Origin: Phenylobacterium sp.
GTDB taxonomy: Bacteria; Pseudomonadota; Alphaproteobacteria; Caulobacterales; Caulobacteraceae
DNA length: 64,000 bases
NCBI GenBank assembly: GCA_018001015.1
Contig: JAGNIV010000014.1
Span: forward strand, 1-64,000
Reading direction: 5' to 3'
In this document: one piece after another, positions 33,597-43,914 of the stretch
How positions within the stretch are numbered: the stretch's first letter is position 1
Layout of the letters: each line of letters begins with the position of its first letter
Position numbers and translations under genes: made by a program
The notes under the pieces: model-generated
Told to the model about the DNA's origin: nothing
Databases searched by the model: none
What the model saw: only the letters and a program-made list of their open reading frames with translations

Positions 33597-34412
33597 CTAA
33601 ACCGCTCTGGCCAGGGCGAGGAACTCCTCGATATCCAGGGTTTCGGCGCGGCGTGACGGGTCGATGCCGGCGGTCTCGCAGAGGGCTTCTCCGCCCATCT
33701 GCTTGAGGCTGGAGCGCAGCATCTTGCGGCGCTGTCCGAAGGCCGCGGCAGTGAGGGTCTGCAGGCGGTCCAGCAGGGGCTGCTCAAGGCGCCCGGCGTG
33801 CGGAACGATGTGAACCACGGCGGAGGTGACCTTGGGCGGCGGGGTGAAGGCCCGCGGCGAGACCTCCATCACCAGCTTCGCCACCGAGGTGGCCTGGGCG
33901 ATGACCGCCAGCCGGCCATAGGCGTCGGAGCCCGGCTCGGCGACGATCCGCTCGGCGACTTCCTTTTGAAACATCAACGTAAGAGACGTGGGCTGGAAGC
34001 GACCGGTCAGCCACTTGATCAGCAGCGGCGTGCCGACATTGTAAGGCAGGTTGGAGACGATGGCGGTGGGCCGTCCGGCGGCCAGCGCCCCCTCGTCGGC
34101 GGTGAGCGCATCGTCGAGGTGGACGGTCAGGGCGCCGTTCGCGGCGTCGCTGAGCTCGGCCAGCAGGGGCAGGAAGCGGGGGTCCTTCTCGATGGCCGTG
34201 ACGCTCGCGCCGGTCTCCAGGAGCGCGCGGGTCAGGCCGCCGGGACCAGGCCCGACCTCGATCACATGGTCGTCCTCGCCGACGCCCGCGAGGCGGGCGA
34301 TCTTTCGGGTGATGTTGAGGTCAAACAGGAAGTGTTGGCCAAAGCTCTTCTTGGCCGCGAGATCGTGGGCGTCGAGGACGTCGCGCAGGGGCGGGAGGTG
34401 GTCGAGGTTCAC
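33597..34412 (-). CDS. rsmA: 16S rRNA dimethyladenosine transferase
   Basis: Dimethylates two adjacent adenines near the 3' end of 16S rRNA; 271 aa. Motifs: [19 protein letters not shown]-binding [14 protein letters not shown], acidic [10 protein letters not shown], and the catalytic [11 protein letters not shown]. It is the last gene of the run lptF-lptG-lptD-surA-pdxA-rsmA, 4 bp after pdxA. Confidence 0.96.
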   Translation of the reverse strand: MNLDHLPPLRDVLDAHDLAAKKSFGQHFLFDLNITRKIARLAGVGEDDHVIEVGPGPGGLTRALLETGASVTAIEKDPRFLPLLAELSDAANGALTVHLDDALTADEGALAAGRPTAIVSNLPYNVGTPLLIKWLTGRFQPTSLTLMFQKEVAERIVAEPGSDAYGRLAVIAQATSVAKLVMEVSPRAFTPPPKVTSAVVHIVPHAGRLEQPLLDRLQTLTAAAFGQRRKMLRSSLKQMGGEALCETAGIDPSRRAETLDIEEFLALARAV

Positions 34413-34416
34413 GAGA

Positions 34417-35424
34417 TCAAGCCGCGCGGCGGGTGGCGATCCCGTCGGCCATGCGGATGGCGGCGACCAGGCTGTCGGGGCGGGCGAGGCCGCGGCCGGC
34501 GATGTCGAAGGCGGTGCCGTGGTCGGGAGAGGTGCGCACGATGGGCAGGCCCAAGGTCACATTAACGCCGCCCCAGAAATCCAGCATCTTCACAGGGATA
34601 AGCGCCTGATCATGATACATGCAGAGCGCGGCGTCATAGCGGGCGCGCATCTCCTCGGGGAACAGGCTGTCGGCGGGGATCGGTCCCGTCGCGTCGACGC
34701 CGAGATCGCGCAGGGCGCGGACGGCAGGGGCAATGATGTCGTGCTCCTCGCGGCCGATGGTCCCGCTCTCCCCGGCGTGCGGGTTGAGGCCGGCGACGGC
34801 CAGGCGGGGAACCTCGATCCCGAAGTCGCGGCGCAGGGCCTGGGCGGTCACCAGGCCGGCATTGACCACCTTCTCGATGCTGAGCACCGAGGCCACCTTG
34901 GAAAGCGGCTCATGGACGGTGACGAGGGTGGTGCGCAGGCCGGGCACGGCCAGCATCATGACGGGCCCACGAGCGCCATCGAAGCGGGTGGCCTGGGTCA
35001 GCTCGCCGAGGAACTCGGTATGGCCCGGGAAGGCGAAGCCGGCCTCGTAGAGCGGGGCCTTGGCGATGGGGGCGGTGACCACGCCGCTGACCTGGCCAGA
35101 GAGCGCCAGGCCCACCGCGGTCTCGATCCAGGCGATCACCGACTTGGCGGCCGCCGAGGTCGGCTGGCCCGAGACCACGGGCGCGCGCAGGGGAATGTCG
35201 AGGACGGGAATGGCGTCGGGGAAGACCTTGGCGGCCTCGCCAGGCGAAATCACCCGGCGCACGATGGTCGCGCCGGACCCTGACGCCGAGGCCAGGGACT
35301 GGCTGTCGCCCACGACGAGGAAGGCGGGGCCGGTTCGCCGGAGCTGCGCCCACGCCTTGACGATGATCTCCGGACCGATGCCGGCGGGATCGCCAAGGGT
35401 CAGGGCGAGGGGGCGGGTTTTCAC
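34417..35424 (-). CDS. pdxA: 4-hydroxythreonine-4-phosphate dehydrogenase
   Basis: NAD-dependent enzyme of pyridoxal phosphate synthesis, 335 aa. It opens [17 protein letters not shown], and the metal-binding histidines lie in [19 protein letters not shown] and [12 protein letters not shown]. The end has the [12 protein letters not shown] motif. Its ATG overlaps the surA stop by four bases (ATGA). Position between surA and rsmA is the standard proteobacterial arrangement. Confidence 0.96.
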   Translation of the reverse strand: MKTRPLALTLGDPAGIGPEIIVKAWAQLRRTGPAFLVVGDSQSLASASGSGATIVRRVISPGEAAKVFPDAIPVLDIPLRAPVVSGQPTSAAAKSVIAWIETAVGLALSGQVSGVVTAPIAKAPLYEAGFAFPGHTEFLGELTQATRFDGARGPVMMLAVPGLRTTLVTVHEPLSKVASVLSIEKVVNAGLVTAQALRRDFGIEVPRLAVAGLNPHAGESGTIGREEHDIIAPAVRALRDLGVDATGPIPADSLFPEEMRARYDAALCMYHDQALIPVKMLDFWGGVNVTLGLPIVRTSPDHGTAFDIAGRGLARPDSLVAAIRMADGIATRRAA

Positions 35425-36761
35425 TTGGTCTCGATTGTCGCCGAGTTCCTAAGGTCGCGCATGTAACGCCGGGCGATCATGGACAGTTGTTGTCCGAACA
35501 GGCGGTTTTCGATCTGCTCGGTGGACTGGCCATCCTGGCCGCTGGCGCGCTTGGCGCAGACGGCGAGCAGGTGCAGGCCCGCCGAGGTGCGGATCGGTTG
35601 GGAGATCTGGCCGGCGGCGAGGCTCTCGGCGGCGTCGCGGAAGGCGGGCGCCAGGTCCTTGATCTCAGCTTCCCCGAGGTCGCCGGCGATGACGCCGGGC
35701 ACCTTGGCGGCCTGGGTCTCAAGGTCGCCACAGCCGGTGACCGTGGCCCGCAGGGCGGTCAGCTTGGTGCTGGCCGCGTCCACGGCGGCCTGGTCGGCGG
35801 TCTGGGGCAGGCCGATGGCGGCCTGCTTGAGGTTGACCATCATCCCGCCGGCGCCGGCCCGCTTGTCGCGGAGATAGATGATGTAGACGCCGTCCTTGAC
35901 CTGGATCGGACGCGACAGCTGGCCGGGGCGCATCTGGTCCAGGGCGGTGTCGATTTCCGGAGCCATCTCACCGGCGGTGATCCAGCCGGCGTCGCCGCCG
36001 GCCGCCGCGGTGGCGGCGGCGGAGAACTGACGGGCCACGGCGGGGAAGGGCGCGCCCTGCTGCATCTGGGTGATGAGCTGGCCGGCGCCGGTCATGGCGG
36101 TGTCCATGCCGCCGACGCGGTTGGCGTCGATGAAGACCTCGCTGATCTGGTACTGCGGCTTGGAGGCGGCGGCGGCGAGGCGCTGCTGCACGGCCTTGAC
36201 CTGATCCTCGCCGATGCGGAGGCGCGAGCCGTAGCGGCCCCGGATCCAGCGCTGCCAGCTGGTGTTGGCGCGGACCTCCTGGCGCAGGGTCTCCTCACCG
36301 ATGCCTTGGGCCTTCAGATTGCCCAGGAACTGCTCCAGGGACATGTTGTTGCCCTTGGCCATCTCGGCGAGTTCTCCGGAGACCTCGTCGTCGGTGGCGA
36401 TGATCTCCATCTTCTGATCGCGCTCGACACGACGCAGCTCCTGGAGCTGCAGGCGCTCGTCCACCAGGCCGATGAGGGCCTCGCGCTGGAACTGGGCCAG
36501 GTTCTGCTGGGTCGGCTGCACCCCCGAGGTGGCGATCAGCAAACGCATGCGCTGGGCCAGGTCGTAGGTCGAGATGATGTCGTCATTGACCACGGCGGCC
36601 ACCGACTCATTGATCCCGGCCGGCGCCACAGGGGCGGGGGCGGCGGCCTCCGGCGCGGCTTCCTGGGCCCAGAGGACCTGGGGCAGCGCCGTGGTCGCCA
36701 GGGCGATCGCCAAGGCGGCGCCGCGCGCCGAAAGGCCCGTGACATTACGCGCACGCATCAT
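35421..36761 (-). CDS. surA: Periplasmic chaperone/peptidylprolyl isomerase SurA
   Basis: Chaperone for outer-membrane proteins. From ATG 36761 (a second ATG follows directly) the signal peptide is GAALAIALATTALPQVLWAQ; an Ala/Pro linker follows, then the SurA N-terminal domain INESVAAVVNDDIISTYDLAQRM and DERLQLQELRR, and parvulin-like segments QYQISEVFIDANRV...GDAGWITAGEM and a second weaker one near the C-terminus. About 446 residues, near normal. The longer frame to 36842 overlaps lptD and lacks a signal. It lies 70 bp after lptD and is coupled to pdxA. Confidence 0.92.
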   Translation of the reverse strand: MMRARNVTGLSARGAALAIALATTALPQVLWAQEAAPEAAAPAPVAPAGINESVAAVVNDDIISTYDLAQRMRLLIATSGVQPTQQNLAQFQREALIGLVDERLQLQELRRVERDQKMEIIATDDEVSGELAEMAKGNNMSLEQFLGNLKAQGIGEETLRQEVRANTSWQRWIRGRYGSRLRIGEDQVKAVQQRLAAAASKPQYQISEVFIDANRVGGMDTAMTGAGQLITQMQQGAPFPAVARQFSAAATAAAGGDAGWITAGEMAPEIDTALDQMRPGQLSRPIQVKDGVYIIYLRDKRAGAGGMMVNLKQAAIGLPQTADQAAVDAASTKLTALRATVTGCGDLETQAAKVPGVIAGDLGEAEIKDLAPAFRDAAESLAAGQISQPIRTSAGLHLLAVCAKRASGQDGQSTEQIENRLFGQQLSMIARRYMRDLRNSATIETK

Positions 36762-36831
36762 GGGTGGAGGGTTTCCTTGGAGGCGATGGCCATGGGCAGG
36801 TCTATGCGAAGGGCCAATTCGGTGGCGATTT

Positions 36832-39111
36832 TCAATTCGCATACAACGGTCCGCCCAATGTGGCGAGGGTGAGGCGTATGGCCAGAGACTCTGTCGGCCC
36901 TAGCCGCCCGACCACAGTGTCTTCGCGCCGATAGATGATGTCCACGCGGGTGCAGTCGTCGCGATAGGTGATCCCCAGGTCGCGGATCACCCAGGCGTCC
37001 TGCACCAGGTCGCGGTTGCCGTAGGCGGTGACGCCCCAGTGTTCGGTGAGATACAGGTCGCCGCCCAGGTCCAGGTTCTCGACCTTGGTCCCGTTGGCGT
37101 CGGCGCGGTCGCGCAGATAGCGGAAATAGCCATTGGCCCGCTTCATCGACAGGTTGGCGCCGGCTTCCGCGCGCTGGACCGTAAAGTCGTCTGAATCCAA
37201 TCGCGTACGCGCGAAAAGTGAGAGGCCCTTGATGGGCTGGGCGTCGGCGGCGACGATCCAGTCGGACTTGGTCTGGCGCAGGCCGCTCTGGGTCGAGAAG
37301 ACGTTGTTGCTCTCGTTGCGGAAGCTGCGGCCCACCAGAAGGCTGGCGCGGCGTCCGTCGTCCCAGAACACCGAGGCGCGGCCGCCGGCGTTCACTCGCA
37401 GTCCATCCTCGTAGAGGTCGTAGCCGGGGAATTTGTTGGCCCGGAACAGGTTGGTCTCATCGAACTCGAAGGCGACGGAGTCTTCGTTGAGATAGATCGG
37501 GGCGCCCGCGGCCGAGGTTCCCACGATCACCTGCTTGGCGTCGGGAGAGGCTGCGACCTGGACGATGGGCTCCAGGATCACCGTGGAGTCCGAGAACCGG
37601 CGCACGAAGGGCCAGGTGACATCCGCGCCAGCCACCGCGAGGCCACGCGAAAGGGTCCGGGACGTGCCCTTGACCCCGTTCAGGTCATCGAGGCTGTAGG
37701 CGTCCCCGCGGACGTTCAGGAACGGCGAAACCCTTATGCCGACAGGGGCTGTGTAGGTGGCGCGCCAGTCGGCCTCGCCGGTCACGCGGCGGCTGTCGAG
37801 GCCGGGCAGGTGCAGGGGCGGGGCGCCGGTGGGGGCCTGGTCGCGGGTCAGCGCCACGGCTGATCCCAGCAGGCGCAGACGGCCGCCGGCGATATTGGCT
37901 TCCGGCTCCCAGCGGGCCTCGATCAGCGGGCCGACGGTGGGGAAGGTGCGATCGTTGTCGCCCGGGCGCAGACCCTGGATGGAGAAGGCCGCGGCGGAGA
38001 AATAGGATCTCTGATCCTGGCGGGTCGCATAGACCTGGGAGATCAGTCGTCGGTCGTCGGCCAGGAAGGCGCCACGGGAGGCGTAGACGTCGCCGACCTC
38101 GTACTTGTCGAAAAGCAGGTCGTCGGAGGTGCGCTCGGCGGTGAAGCCCCAGTCCCACTTCTCGTCGATGGCGAATTGGCCGGCGGCCAGGATGTAGCTG
38201 CGGCTGGTGGCGTCGCCGAAGCCGTTGCCCTTACCGTCGAAGTCGGTGTCGTAGGTGTAGCCGAACCGCGCATCGACCGTGCCGGAATAGAACCGCTTGC
38301 GGTAGCGTCCATTGAAGAACGGATTAACTTTCGTGTTAATCTGGGGGCTTAGCGTCAGATCTGAAGACGGCGAGAGAACCTGAAGATAGGGCTGCTCGTA
38401 GCTCAGGCCTCGGCGGTTCGAGACGCCGAGCTTGGGCGGCAGGAAGCCAGACTTGCGGACCGCCTGGGGATCGGGGTGCCAGAACAGCGGCAGGTACAGC
38501 ACCGGGGCGCCGAACACGCGGATCACGGCGTTGCGGTAGTAGACCAGCTGACGGTCGCGGTCCTGCACCACCTTGTCGGCCTTGATCGACCAGGTGGGGG
38601 TCTTGGGCGAACCGTCCTGAGCGCAGATCTCACAGGGCGTGTAGATCGCGCGGTTCAGTTCGTTGACGCGGTCGCTGCGCTTGAGGGCCGTGGCCGCCGC
38701 CATCTTGATGCTGGGCGCCATCCGCGCGGCGAAGCCAGTGGCCACCCCGGCCTTCATCTGGTCGTCGAGAGTCAACTCGTCGGCATATTCGACGCTGCCA
38801 TCCTCGTTGATGACCTGGACGTGTCCCTTGGCGGTGACCACCCCTCGGGTCTCGTCATAGACCAGCTCGTCGGCGCGCAGGGTGCGGCCCTCATAGCGAA
38901 CCTCGGCCTCACCCCGGGCGGTGGTGATCTTGTTCTTGTCGTCACGGATGACGAGGTCGGCTTCCATATAGAGCTGACCCGTCTCCAGCCCATCGGCGGA
39001 CGGCTTGGCCGGCGCCTGGGCGTGCGCCTGCGCCGCCATCGAAACGACGATGACCGCCACGCTGGCCAGCAGACCGCGCTTAACGGATACGGGAAGGCGA
39101 CCGCGACTCAT
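36832..39111 (-). CDS. lptD: LPS-assembly protein LptD
   Basis: Outer-membrane barrel that inserts lipopolysaccharide into the outer leaflet. ATG 39111 gives a signal peptide (VKRGLLASVAVIVVSMAAQA, cleavage near AHA-QA). The N-terminal OstA-like jellyroll spans about 45-130 (ADLVIRDDKNKITTARGEAEV, first part) and the LptD barrel domain starts near RSGFLPPKLGVSNRRGLSYE-like sequence. Cysteines occur at CEIC (about 165) and DDC near the end, positions fitting the disulfides linking the domains. 759 aa. It follows lptG by 61 bp on the same strand. Confidence 0.94.
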   Translation of the reverse strand: MSRGRLPVSVKRGLLASVAVIVVSMAAQAHAQAPAKPSADGLETGQLYMEADLVIRDDKNKITTARGEAEVRYEGRTLRADELVYDETRGVVTAKGHVQVINEDGSVEYADELTLDDQMKAGVATGFAARMAPSIKMAAATALKRSDRVNELNRAIYTPCEICAQDGSPKTPTWSIKADKVVQDRDRQLVYYRNAVIRVFGAPVLYLPLFWHPDPQAVRKSGFLPPKLGVSNRRGLSYEQPYLQVLSPSSDLTLSPQINTKVNPFFNGRYRKRFYSGTVDARFGYTYDTDFDGKGNGFGDATSRSYILAAGQFAIDEKWDWGFTAERTSDDLLFDKYEVGDVYASRGAFLADDRRLISQVYATRQDQRSYFSAAAFSIQGLRPGDNDRTFPTVGPLIEARWEPEANIAGGRLRLLGSAVALTRDQAPTGAPPLHLPGLDSRRVTGEADWRATYTAPVGIRVSPFLNVRGDAYSLDDLNGVKGTSRTLSRGLAVAGADVTWPFVRRFSDSTVILEPIVQVAASPDAKQVIVGTSAAGAPIYLNEDSVAFEFDETNLFRANKFPGYDLYEDGLRVNAGGRASVFWDDGRRASLLVGRSFRNESNNVFSTQSGLRQTKSDWIVAADAQPIKGLSLFARTRLDSDDFTVQRAEAGANLSMKRANGYFRYLRDRADANGTKVENLDLGGDLYLTEHWGVTAYGNRDLVQDAWVIRDLGITYRDDCTRVDIIYRREDTVVGRLGPTESLAIRLTLATLGGPLYAN

Positions 39112-39172
39112 GAAGCTTGGAAACCCCCTCCGGGCGACTGTTGGCGGATGGATAGCGGGGAACGCCAACGAT

Positions 39173-40276
39173 TCAACCGTCTTCGGTGTAGCAGAGCAAG
39201 GTCAGCCCGGACAGCAGGGCGACCAAGGGCGGGGCCCAGGCCGCCGCGTAGAGCGGAATGATCTCCGCATCGGCCAAGGCGCCGGAGAATTCGTTGAAGA
39301 AAAAGAAGATGAAGCCGACAGCCACGCCGGCCCCGGCAAGGCCCGCGAGCCCTCCAAGGCGGGCCAGCCGAAGCGAAAAGGCCGCGGCCAGCACTGACAT
39401 GGCGGCGAACAGCAGCGGCGTGGCCAGCAGCTGCTGGAAGCGCAGCCGATAGCCATCGGCGGAGAAACCGGCCTGTTCGGTCTGGTGGATGGCGGCGGGC
39501 AGGCGCCAGAAGGCGATAGCGTCGGGCGATGCGAACCGCTCCATGGCCGATTCGGAATCCAGAGCCGATCGGATCGACAGGGATTCGGAACGGACCGAGC
39601 TTTCGCCGGCGGTGGCCTCGCGGACGTCGGTGAGTTTCCAGAAGCCCGGCAGCAGTTCAGCCTCGGCGGCCTCCAGCCGGCGCTTGAACTCGGGCAGGCC
39701 GTCCTTGTTTTTCTGGTAGACGAACAGCGAGACGCCCTTCAGGCGGACCCGCCCGGCGACGGCGTCGCGGGCCTTGGCGTGGATGACGATCTGGTTGCGG
39801 TCATCACCCTGGCGCAGCCAGACCTCCTTGGGCGCGTCGGTGAGATAGTTCTCCATGAGGCCGGCGCGATCGGCCTCGAACCGGGCGCTGAGCGCCGAAG
39901 CCAAGGGGTTGAAGGCGGTGATCGCCAGAACGCCGACGAGGAAGGCCGCCGCCGCCGAGGGCAGGATGAAGCGCCAGGCCGAGATGCCCGCCGCGCGCAT
40001 CGCCACCAGCTCGCTGGAACGGTTCAGTCCGACATAGGCGCTGATGCCGCCGGCCAGGAAGACGAAGGGCAGCAGCAGCAGGATGAGGGCCGGCGCCTTC
40101 AGCAGGGTCAGGCCGAAGAGCTGAGCCACGCCCACGTCGGCGCGGACCCCCACGGAACGGGACAGGTCGACGAACTGCACCAGCAGGATCACCGCGGCGA
40201 TGACGGCGAGCGCCGCCCCGACCCCGGTGAAGGTCCGGAGCAGGACGTAGCGTTCGAGGCGGCCGGTCCCGATCAT
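39173..40276 (-). CDS. lptG: LPS export ABC transporter permease LptG
   Basis: Inner-membrane permease of the LptB2FG extractor, 367 aa. The family layout is visible: three N-terminal helices starting LERYVLLRTFTGVGAALAVI, the conserved FVFLAGGISAYVGLNRSSELVAMRAAGIS (first part) coupling region, a periplasmic beta-jellyroll (about 130-265) and three C-terminal helices ending before LLCYTEDG. It overlaps lptF by four bases. Confidence 0.95.
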   Translation of the reverse strand: MIGTGRLERYVLLRTFTGVGAALAVIAAVILLVQFVDLSRSVGVRADVGVAQLFGLTLLKAPALILLLLPFVFLAGGISAYVGLNRSSELVAMRAAGISAWRFILPSAAAAFLVGVLAITAFNPLASALSARFEADRAGLMENYLTDAPKEVWLRQGDDRNQIVIHAKARDAVAGRVRLKGVSLFVYQKNKDGLPEFKRRLEAAEAELLPGFWKLTDVREATAGESSVRSESLSIRSALDSESAMERFASPDAIAFWRLPAAIHQTEQAGFSADGYRLRFQQLLATPLLFAAMSVLAAAFSLRLARLGGLAGLAGAGVAVGFIFFFFNEFSGALADAEIIPLYAAAWAPPLVALLSGLTLLCYTEDG

Positions 40277-41412
40277 GCGGCCTGGACCCCGGCGATGCGG
40301 GGGGGGCGCTTGCGCATGTCGATGAAGCGGCTGACCGGCTGCCTGAAGATGCCGCGCAGGGCCAGGCCCATGGCGCCGAGGGGCACGACATACTGCAGGA
40401 CGTTGATCCAGGGCTCGGACTCGCTGGCGGCCTGGATGACGAAGCCCAGGATGCGGACGCCCACCGCCACGGCGCCGATGACGGCGATCCTCCGACCGTA
40501 GCCCAGGCGCGAGAAACCGCCGCCGACGATGGCCAGCAGGGCCAGGCTCATTAAGGTCAGGTTGTAGAGCGGCGTGGTGAGGCGGGCGTTGCCCTCGGCC
40601 AGCATCTTATCGCGGTTCTGCTGCTCCCAGATCTGCTGCAGGTCGGGGAAGAACAGCTCATGCAGGTAGCGGTCGGAGGGCTTGTAGTGGACCAGCTCAT
40701 CGCTCTCCAGGAAGGTGGAGAGGTCGAACACGTACTCGTCGAAGGACAGGAAGTTCAGCACCCCCGTGCGGCTGAATTCCTGGTTGGAGCCCTTGCGCAT
40801 CAGCAGGACCGGCTTATCGCCGCGCTTGACCACCCGGCCCTCGTCGGCGGTGTAGGTGGTGGCCCCGCCGTCGTCCTTGGTCTGGTGGATGAAGAGGTTG
40901 TGGATCAGGCCGCCGTTGTCCACCGACTGGGCATAGACCGTCAGACCGGGAGCGGGCTCGGTGAACTCACCCTCGCGCACGAGGGTGGAGGCGAGGTCGG
41001 TGCGCACCTGGAACAGGGTCTCGCGCATCTGCCGCGACGCGGCCGGTTGGACCCAGAGGTTCATGAACAGAGCGATGAGGGTGACGATCCCGGCCAGCCG
41101 CAGGGCGGGCGCGATGACCCGCCAGCGGCTCATGCCGCCGGCGAAACAGACCACGATCTCCTGCTCCACCTGCAGGCGGTTGAGCGCCACCAGGGCGGCC
41201 ACCAGCAGGGCGATGGGCAGGACCATGTTGATCAGCTGGGGCATGGCCAGCAGGGTCACCTGGAGGAAGACCAGGGCGCTCTGTCGCTGGCTGACGATGA
41301 TGTCGAGCTGCGACAGGCTGGTGGACAGCAGGGCGACCGCCGTCAGCGCCGCCGTCGCCATGACGGTCGGCCCCAAGAGCTGACGGAGCAGGTATCGATC
41401 GATCAGGCGCAT
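40273..41412 (-). CDS. lptF: LPS export ABC transporter permease LptF
   Basis: Partner permease of LptG, 379 aa. It opens MRLIDRYLLRQLLGPTVMAT and has the coupling-helix segment ALVALNRLQVEQEIVVCFAG, a periplasmic domain (about 125-275) and terminal helices. ATG 41412 is preferred over a TTG two codons upstream. It is the first gene of the minus-strand outer-membrane biogenesis run and diverges from pepA; the 160-bp gap between them holds both promoters. Confidence 0.95.
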   Translation of the reverse strand: MRLIDRYLLRQLLGPTVMATAALTAVALLSTSLSQLDIIVSQRQSALVFLQVTLLAMPQLINMVLPIALLVAALVALNRLQVEQEIVVCFAGGMSRWRVIAPALRLAGIVTLIALFMNLWVQPAASRQMRETLFQVRTDLASTLVREGEFTEPAPGLTVYAQSVDNGGLIHNLFIHQTKDDGGATTYTADEGRVVKRGDKPVLLMRKGSNQEFSRTGVLNFLSFDEYVFDLSTFLESDELVHYKPSDRYLHELFFPDLQQIWEQQNRDKMLAEGNARLTTPLYNLTLMSLALLAIVGGGFSRLGYGRRIAVIGAVAVGVRILGFVIQAASESEPWINVLQYVVPLGAMGLALRGIFRQPVSRFIDMRKRPPRIAGVQAA

Positions 41413-41572
41413 CGGCAAGAAATATAGGGCGGGCCAAGATATTTGCCGCGCCCGTGACGGGAAGCTGCTCTAAACCATGCGTCGCCCCGCCACACAACCG
41501 CCGCACGAACGGTCAGGCTGGGTGAGGTTCAGGGCGCTTGCCGCGCCGGGTCGAGAAGTTTGAGAGAAATCC

Positions 41573-43030
41573 ATGGATATCCAGTTCGTCGCGGCCGACG
41601 CCGCGCTTGGTGAAAAAAGCGCCCTGGCGATCGTCGTGTTCGAGGGCGAAGCCGCCAGCGCTCAGGGCGGCGCCTTTGCGAAGGCGGTCGCGGGCAGCCG
41701 GTTCACGGGCGCCAAGGGCCAGAGCCTGGACTTGCTGGCCCCAGCCGGTTCGGACGCCGCCCGCGTTGTGCTGGTGGGCGCCGGCAAGGCCGACGCGTTC
41801 GACGGCCTGGGCGCCGAGAACGCCGCCGCGAGCGCCTATAACGCGATGAAGGCCTCGGGCCTCACCACCCTGCGGGTTCAGATCCCCGGCGATGCGAGCG
41901 TGGCGGCCCGGGCGGCCTTTGGCGTGCGCCTGGCCTCCTACCGCTTCGACAAGTACCGGACCAAGGAAGCCGCGGAGAAGAAGCCCTCGGTCACCAAGGC
42001 CGAGGTGGTCACCGGCGACGTGGACGGCGCCATCGGGGCCTTCGCCGATCTCGCGGCCTTGGCCGACGCTATCGCGTTTTCCCGCGACCTGGTCTCCGAG
42101 CCGCCGAACGTCCTCTATCCCGCCGAGTTCGCCAAGCGGGTGAAGCAGCTGGAGGAACTGGGCCTGGAGGTCGAGATCCTCGGCGAGCCCGAGATGATGA
42201 AGCTCGGCATGGGTTCGCTGCTCGGGGTCGGGCAGGGGAGCGTGCGCGAGAGCCAGCTGGCCATCCTCAAGTGGAACGGCGCCGACGACAAGAAGGCCCA
42301 GCCCATCGCCTTCGTCGGCAAGGGCGTCACCTTCGACACCGGCGGCATCAGCATCAAGCCCGCCGACAACATGGAGCACATGAAGACCGACATGGGCGGC
42401 GCCGCCGCCGTCTCGGGCGTCATGCACGTGCTGGCCGCCCGCAAGGCCAAGGTCAACGCCATCGGCATCCTGGGCCTGGTGGAGAACATGCCCGACGGCA
42501 ACGCCCAGCGTCCGGGCGACGTGGTGACCTCCATGTCGGGCCAGACCATCGAGATCATCAACACCGACGCCGAGGGCCGCCTCGTGCTGGCTGACGCCAT
42601 CTGGTACTGCCAGCAGCGGTTCAAGCCGAAGTTCATGGTGGATCTCGCCACCCTGACCGGGGCGATCATTATCGCGCTGGGGGATGATATCGGCGGCCTG
42701 TTCAGCAACAATGACGAACTGTCCGCCAATCTGCTGGCCGCATCCAACACGGAGGGCGAGCCCCTGTGGCGCCTGCCCCTGCCGGCCCAGTACGACAAGA
42801 AGATCGACTCGGCGATCGCCGACATGAAGAACACCGGCGGCCGGCCGGGGGGCTCGATCACCGCGGCCATGTTCATCCAGCGTTTCGTCAACGGCGTGCC
42901 GTGGGCCCACCTGGACATCGCCGGAGCCGCCTGGATGAAGCCGTCGGCCATTCCCACCATTCCCGAGGGCGCCACCGGCTTCGGCGTTCGGTTGCTGAAC
43001 CGCATGGTGGCGGACAAGTACGAAGGCTGA
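41573..43030 (+). CDS. pepA: Leucyl aminopeptidase (M17)
   Basis: Cytosolic two-metal aminopeptidase, 485 aa. The N-terminal regulatory domain ends near 165 and the catalytic domain contains [19 protein letters not shown] (metal Lys/Asp) and the signature [29 protein letters not shown] near the C-terminus is also conserved. It may also act as a DNA-binding regulator as in E. coli, which cannot be seen here. A family A repeat follows 40 bp after its stop. Confidence 0.96.
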   Translation: MDIQFVAADAALGEKSALAIVVFEGEAASAQGGAFAKAVAGSRFTGAKGQSLDLLAPAGSDAARVVLVGAGKADAFDGLGAENAAASAYNAMKASGLTTLRVQIPGDASVAARAAFGVRLASYRFDKYRTKEAAEKKPSVTKAEVVTGDVDGAIGAFADLAALADAIAFSRDLVSEPPNVLYPAEFAKRVKQLEELGLEVEILGEPEMMKLGMGSLLGVGQGSVRESQLAILKWNGADDKKAQPIAFVGKGVTFDTGGISIKPADNMEHMKTDMGGAAAVSGVMHVLAARKAKVNAIGILGLVENMPDGNAQRPGDVVTSMSGQTIEIINTDAEGRLVLADAIWYCQQRFKPKFMVDLATLTGAIIIALGDDIGGLFSNNDELSANLLAASNTEGEPLWRLPLPAQYDKKIDSAIADMKNTGGRPGGSITAAMFIQRFVNGVPWAHLDIAGAAWMKPSAIPTIPEGATGFGVRLLNRMVADKYEG

Positions 43031-43070
43031 TCAGCTTCCGTCGATCCTTCCCGGTCATGCAACTCAACAC

Positions 43071-43166
43071 GTCATCCCGGACGGCCTGCAAGGCCGATCC
43101 GGGACCCAGGGGCGGTGCGCTGGGCTCCTGGGTCCCGGCTCTCCGCTTCGCTGCGGCCGGGATGAC
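43071..43166. repeat. Intergenic palindromic repeat, family A, copy 4
   Basis: 96 bp between GTCATCCCGG and CCGGGATGAC. The left arm carries the variant ACGGCCTGCAAGGCCGATCC and the right arm the CTCCGCTTCGCTGCGGCCGG variant seen on the opposite side in copies 1 and 2, i.e. this copy lies in the opposite orientation. Confidence 0.85.
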
Positions 43167-43196
43167 GTTCTGGGGGCTATCGCTCCGCGACGTCCA

Positions 43197-43217
43197 CCCT
43201 CCCCATGAAGGGGAGGG
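43197..43217 (+). promoter_or_regulatory. Hairpin covering the ribosome binding site of the downstream hydrolase gene
   Basis: CCCTCCCC (43197-43204) and GGGGAGGG (43210-43217) form a perfect 8-bp stem with a 5-base loop. The right arm is the ribosome binding site of the gene starting at 43225, so the stem would hide it. It may be a fragment of another repeat type. Confidence 0.5.
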
Positions 43218-43224
43218 ATGAGAA

Positions 43225-43914
43225 TTGCGCTTCGCCCTGGTGCATAGCCCGCTGGTGGGTGCGAGCTGCTGGCGCGCGGTGGCGAGCGATTTCGCCGAGC
43301 GGGGAATCTGGGCGGCGGCGCCGGCGCTGCCGACCTGGGACGCCGTCGAGCCGCCCTACTATCCGGCCCTGGCGTCCAGCGTGGCCGAGCAGATCGCCCT
43401 GATGCATCCCGTGGTGCTGGTGGTCCATTCGGGCGCGGGGTCGCTGGCGGCCCCCATCGTCGCGGCGGCGGGCGGCGGGGTGAGCCAGGTGATCTTCGCC
43501 GACGCCATCCTGCCCCATCCCGGACGGACCTGGTTCGAGACGGCCTCTCCGGTGCTGGGAGACGCCCTGCGCGGCAAGGTCAAGGACGGCGAGGTTCCGG
43601 CCTGGGATCAGTGGTTTCCCCCCGGCGCGCTGGCGGCCACCCTGCCGGAGGGCTCGGCGCGGGAGACCTTCGTTTCCGAACTGACGACGACGCCGCTGGC
43701 CTATCTGGAGGAGGCGGCGCCGGAGCTGGATCTGCCCGGCGACATCGGCTGGGCCTACCTGCGGCTCTCCAAGGCCTATGAGGACGAGGCCAAGGTGGCG
43801 CGCGGACAGGGTGTTCCCACGCTTCGCCTGGCGCGGCATCATCTGGCCATGATGACCCATGCCGACGAGGTGGCGAGCGCCCTGGTAAACCTGGTGCGAG
43901 GCGACCATGGCTGA
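43225..43914 (+). CDS. Alpha/beta hydrolase, 229 aa
   Basis: Cytoplasmic hydrolase-fold protein. The first strand and oxyanion loop are RFALVHSPLVGASCW, the nucleophile elbow is VVHSGAGS with Ser near residue 70, and the likely His is in RHHLAMMTH near the C-terminus. Start is TTG at 43225, since the only nearby ATG (43218) is out of frame. The ribosome binding site is the right arm of a hairpin. It overlaps holC by eight bases. The substrate is unknown. Confidence 0.75.
   Translation: MRFALVHSPLVGASCWRAVASDFAERGIWAAAPALPTWDAVEPPYYPALASSVAEQIALMHPVVLVVHSGAGSLAAPIVAAAGGGVSQVIFADAILPHPGRTWFETASPVLGDALRGKVKDGEVPAWDQWFPPGALAATLPEGSARETFVSELTTTPLAYLEEAAPELDLPGDIGWAYLRLSKAYEDEAKVARGQGVPTLRLARHHLAMMTHADEVASALVNLVRGDHG

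Noticed and set aside
32732-33706. 324-codon frame overlapping the TauE/SafE-like gene
   Set aside because: Out-of-frame shadow rich in Gly/Arg/Ala; the real frame has membrane helices and family motifs.
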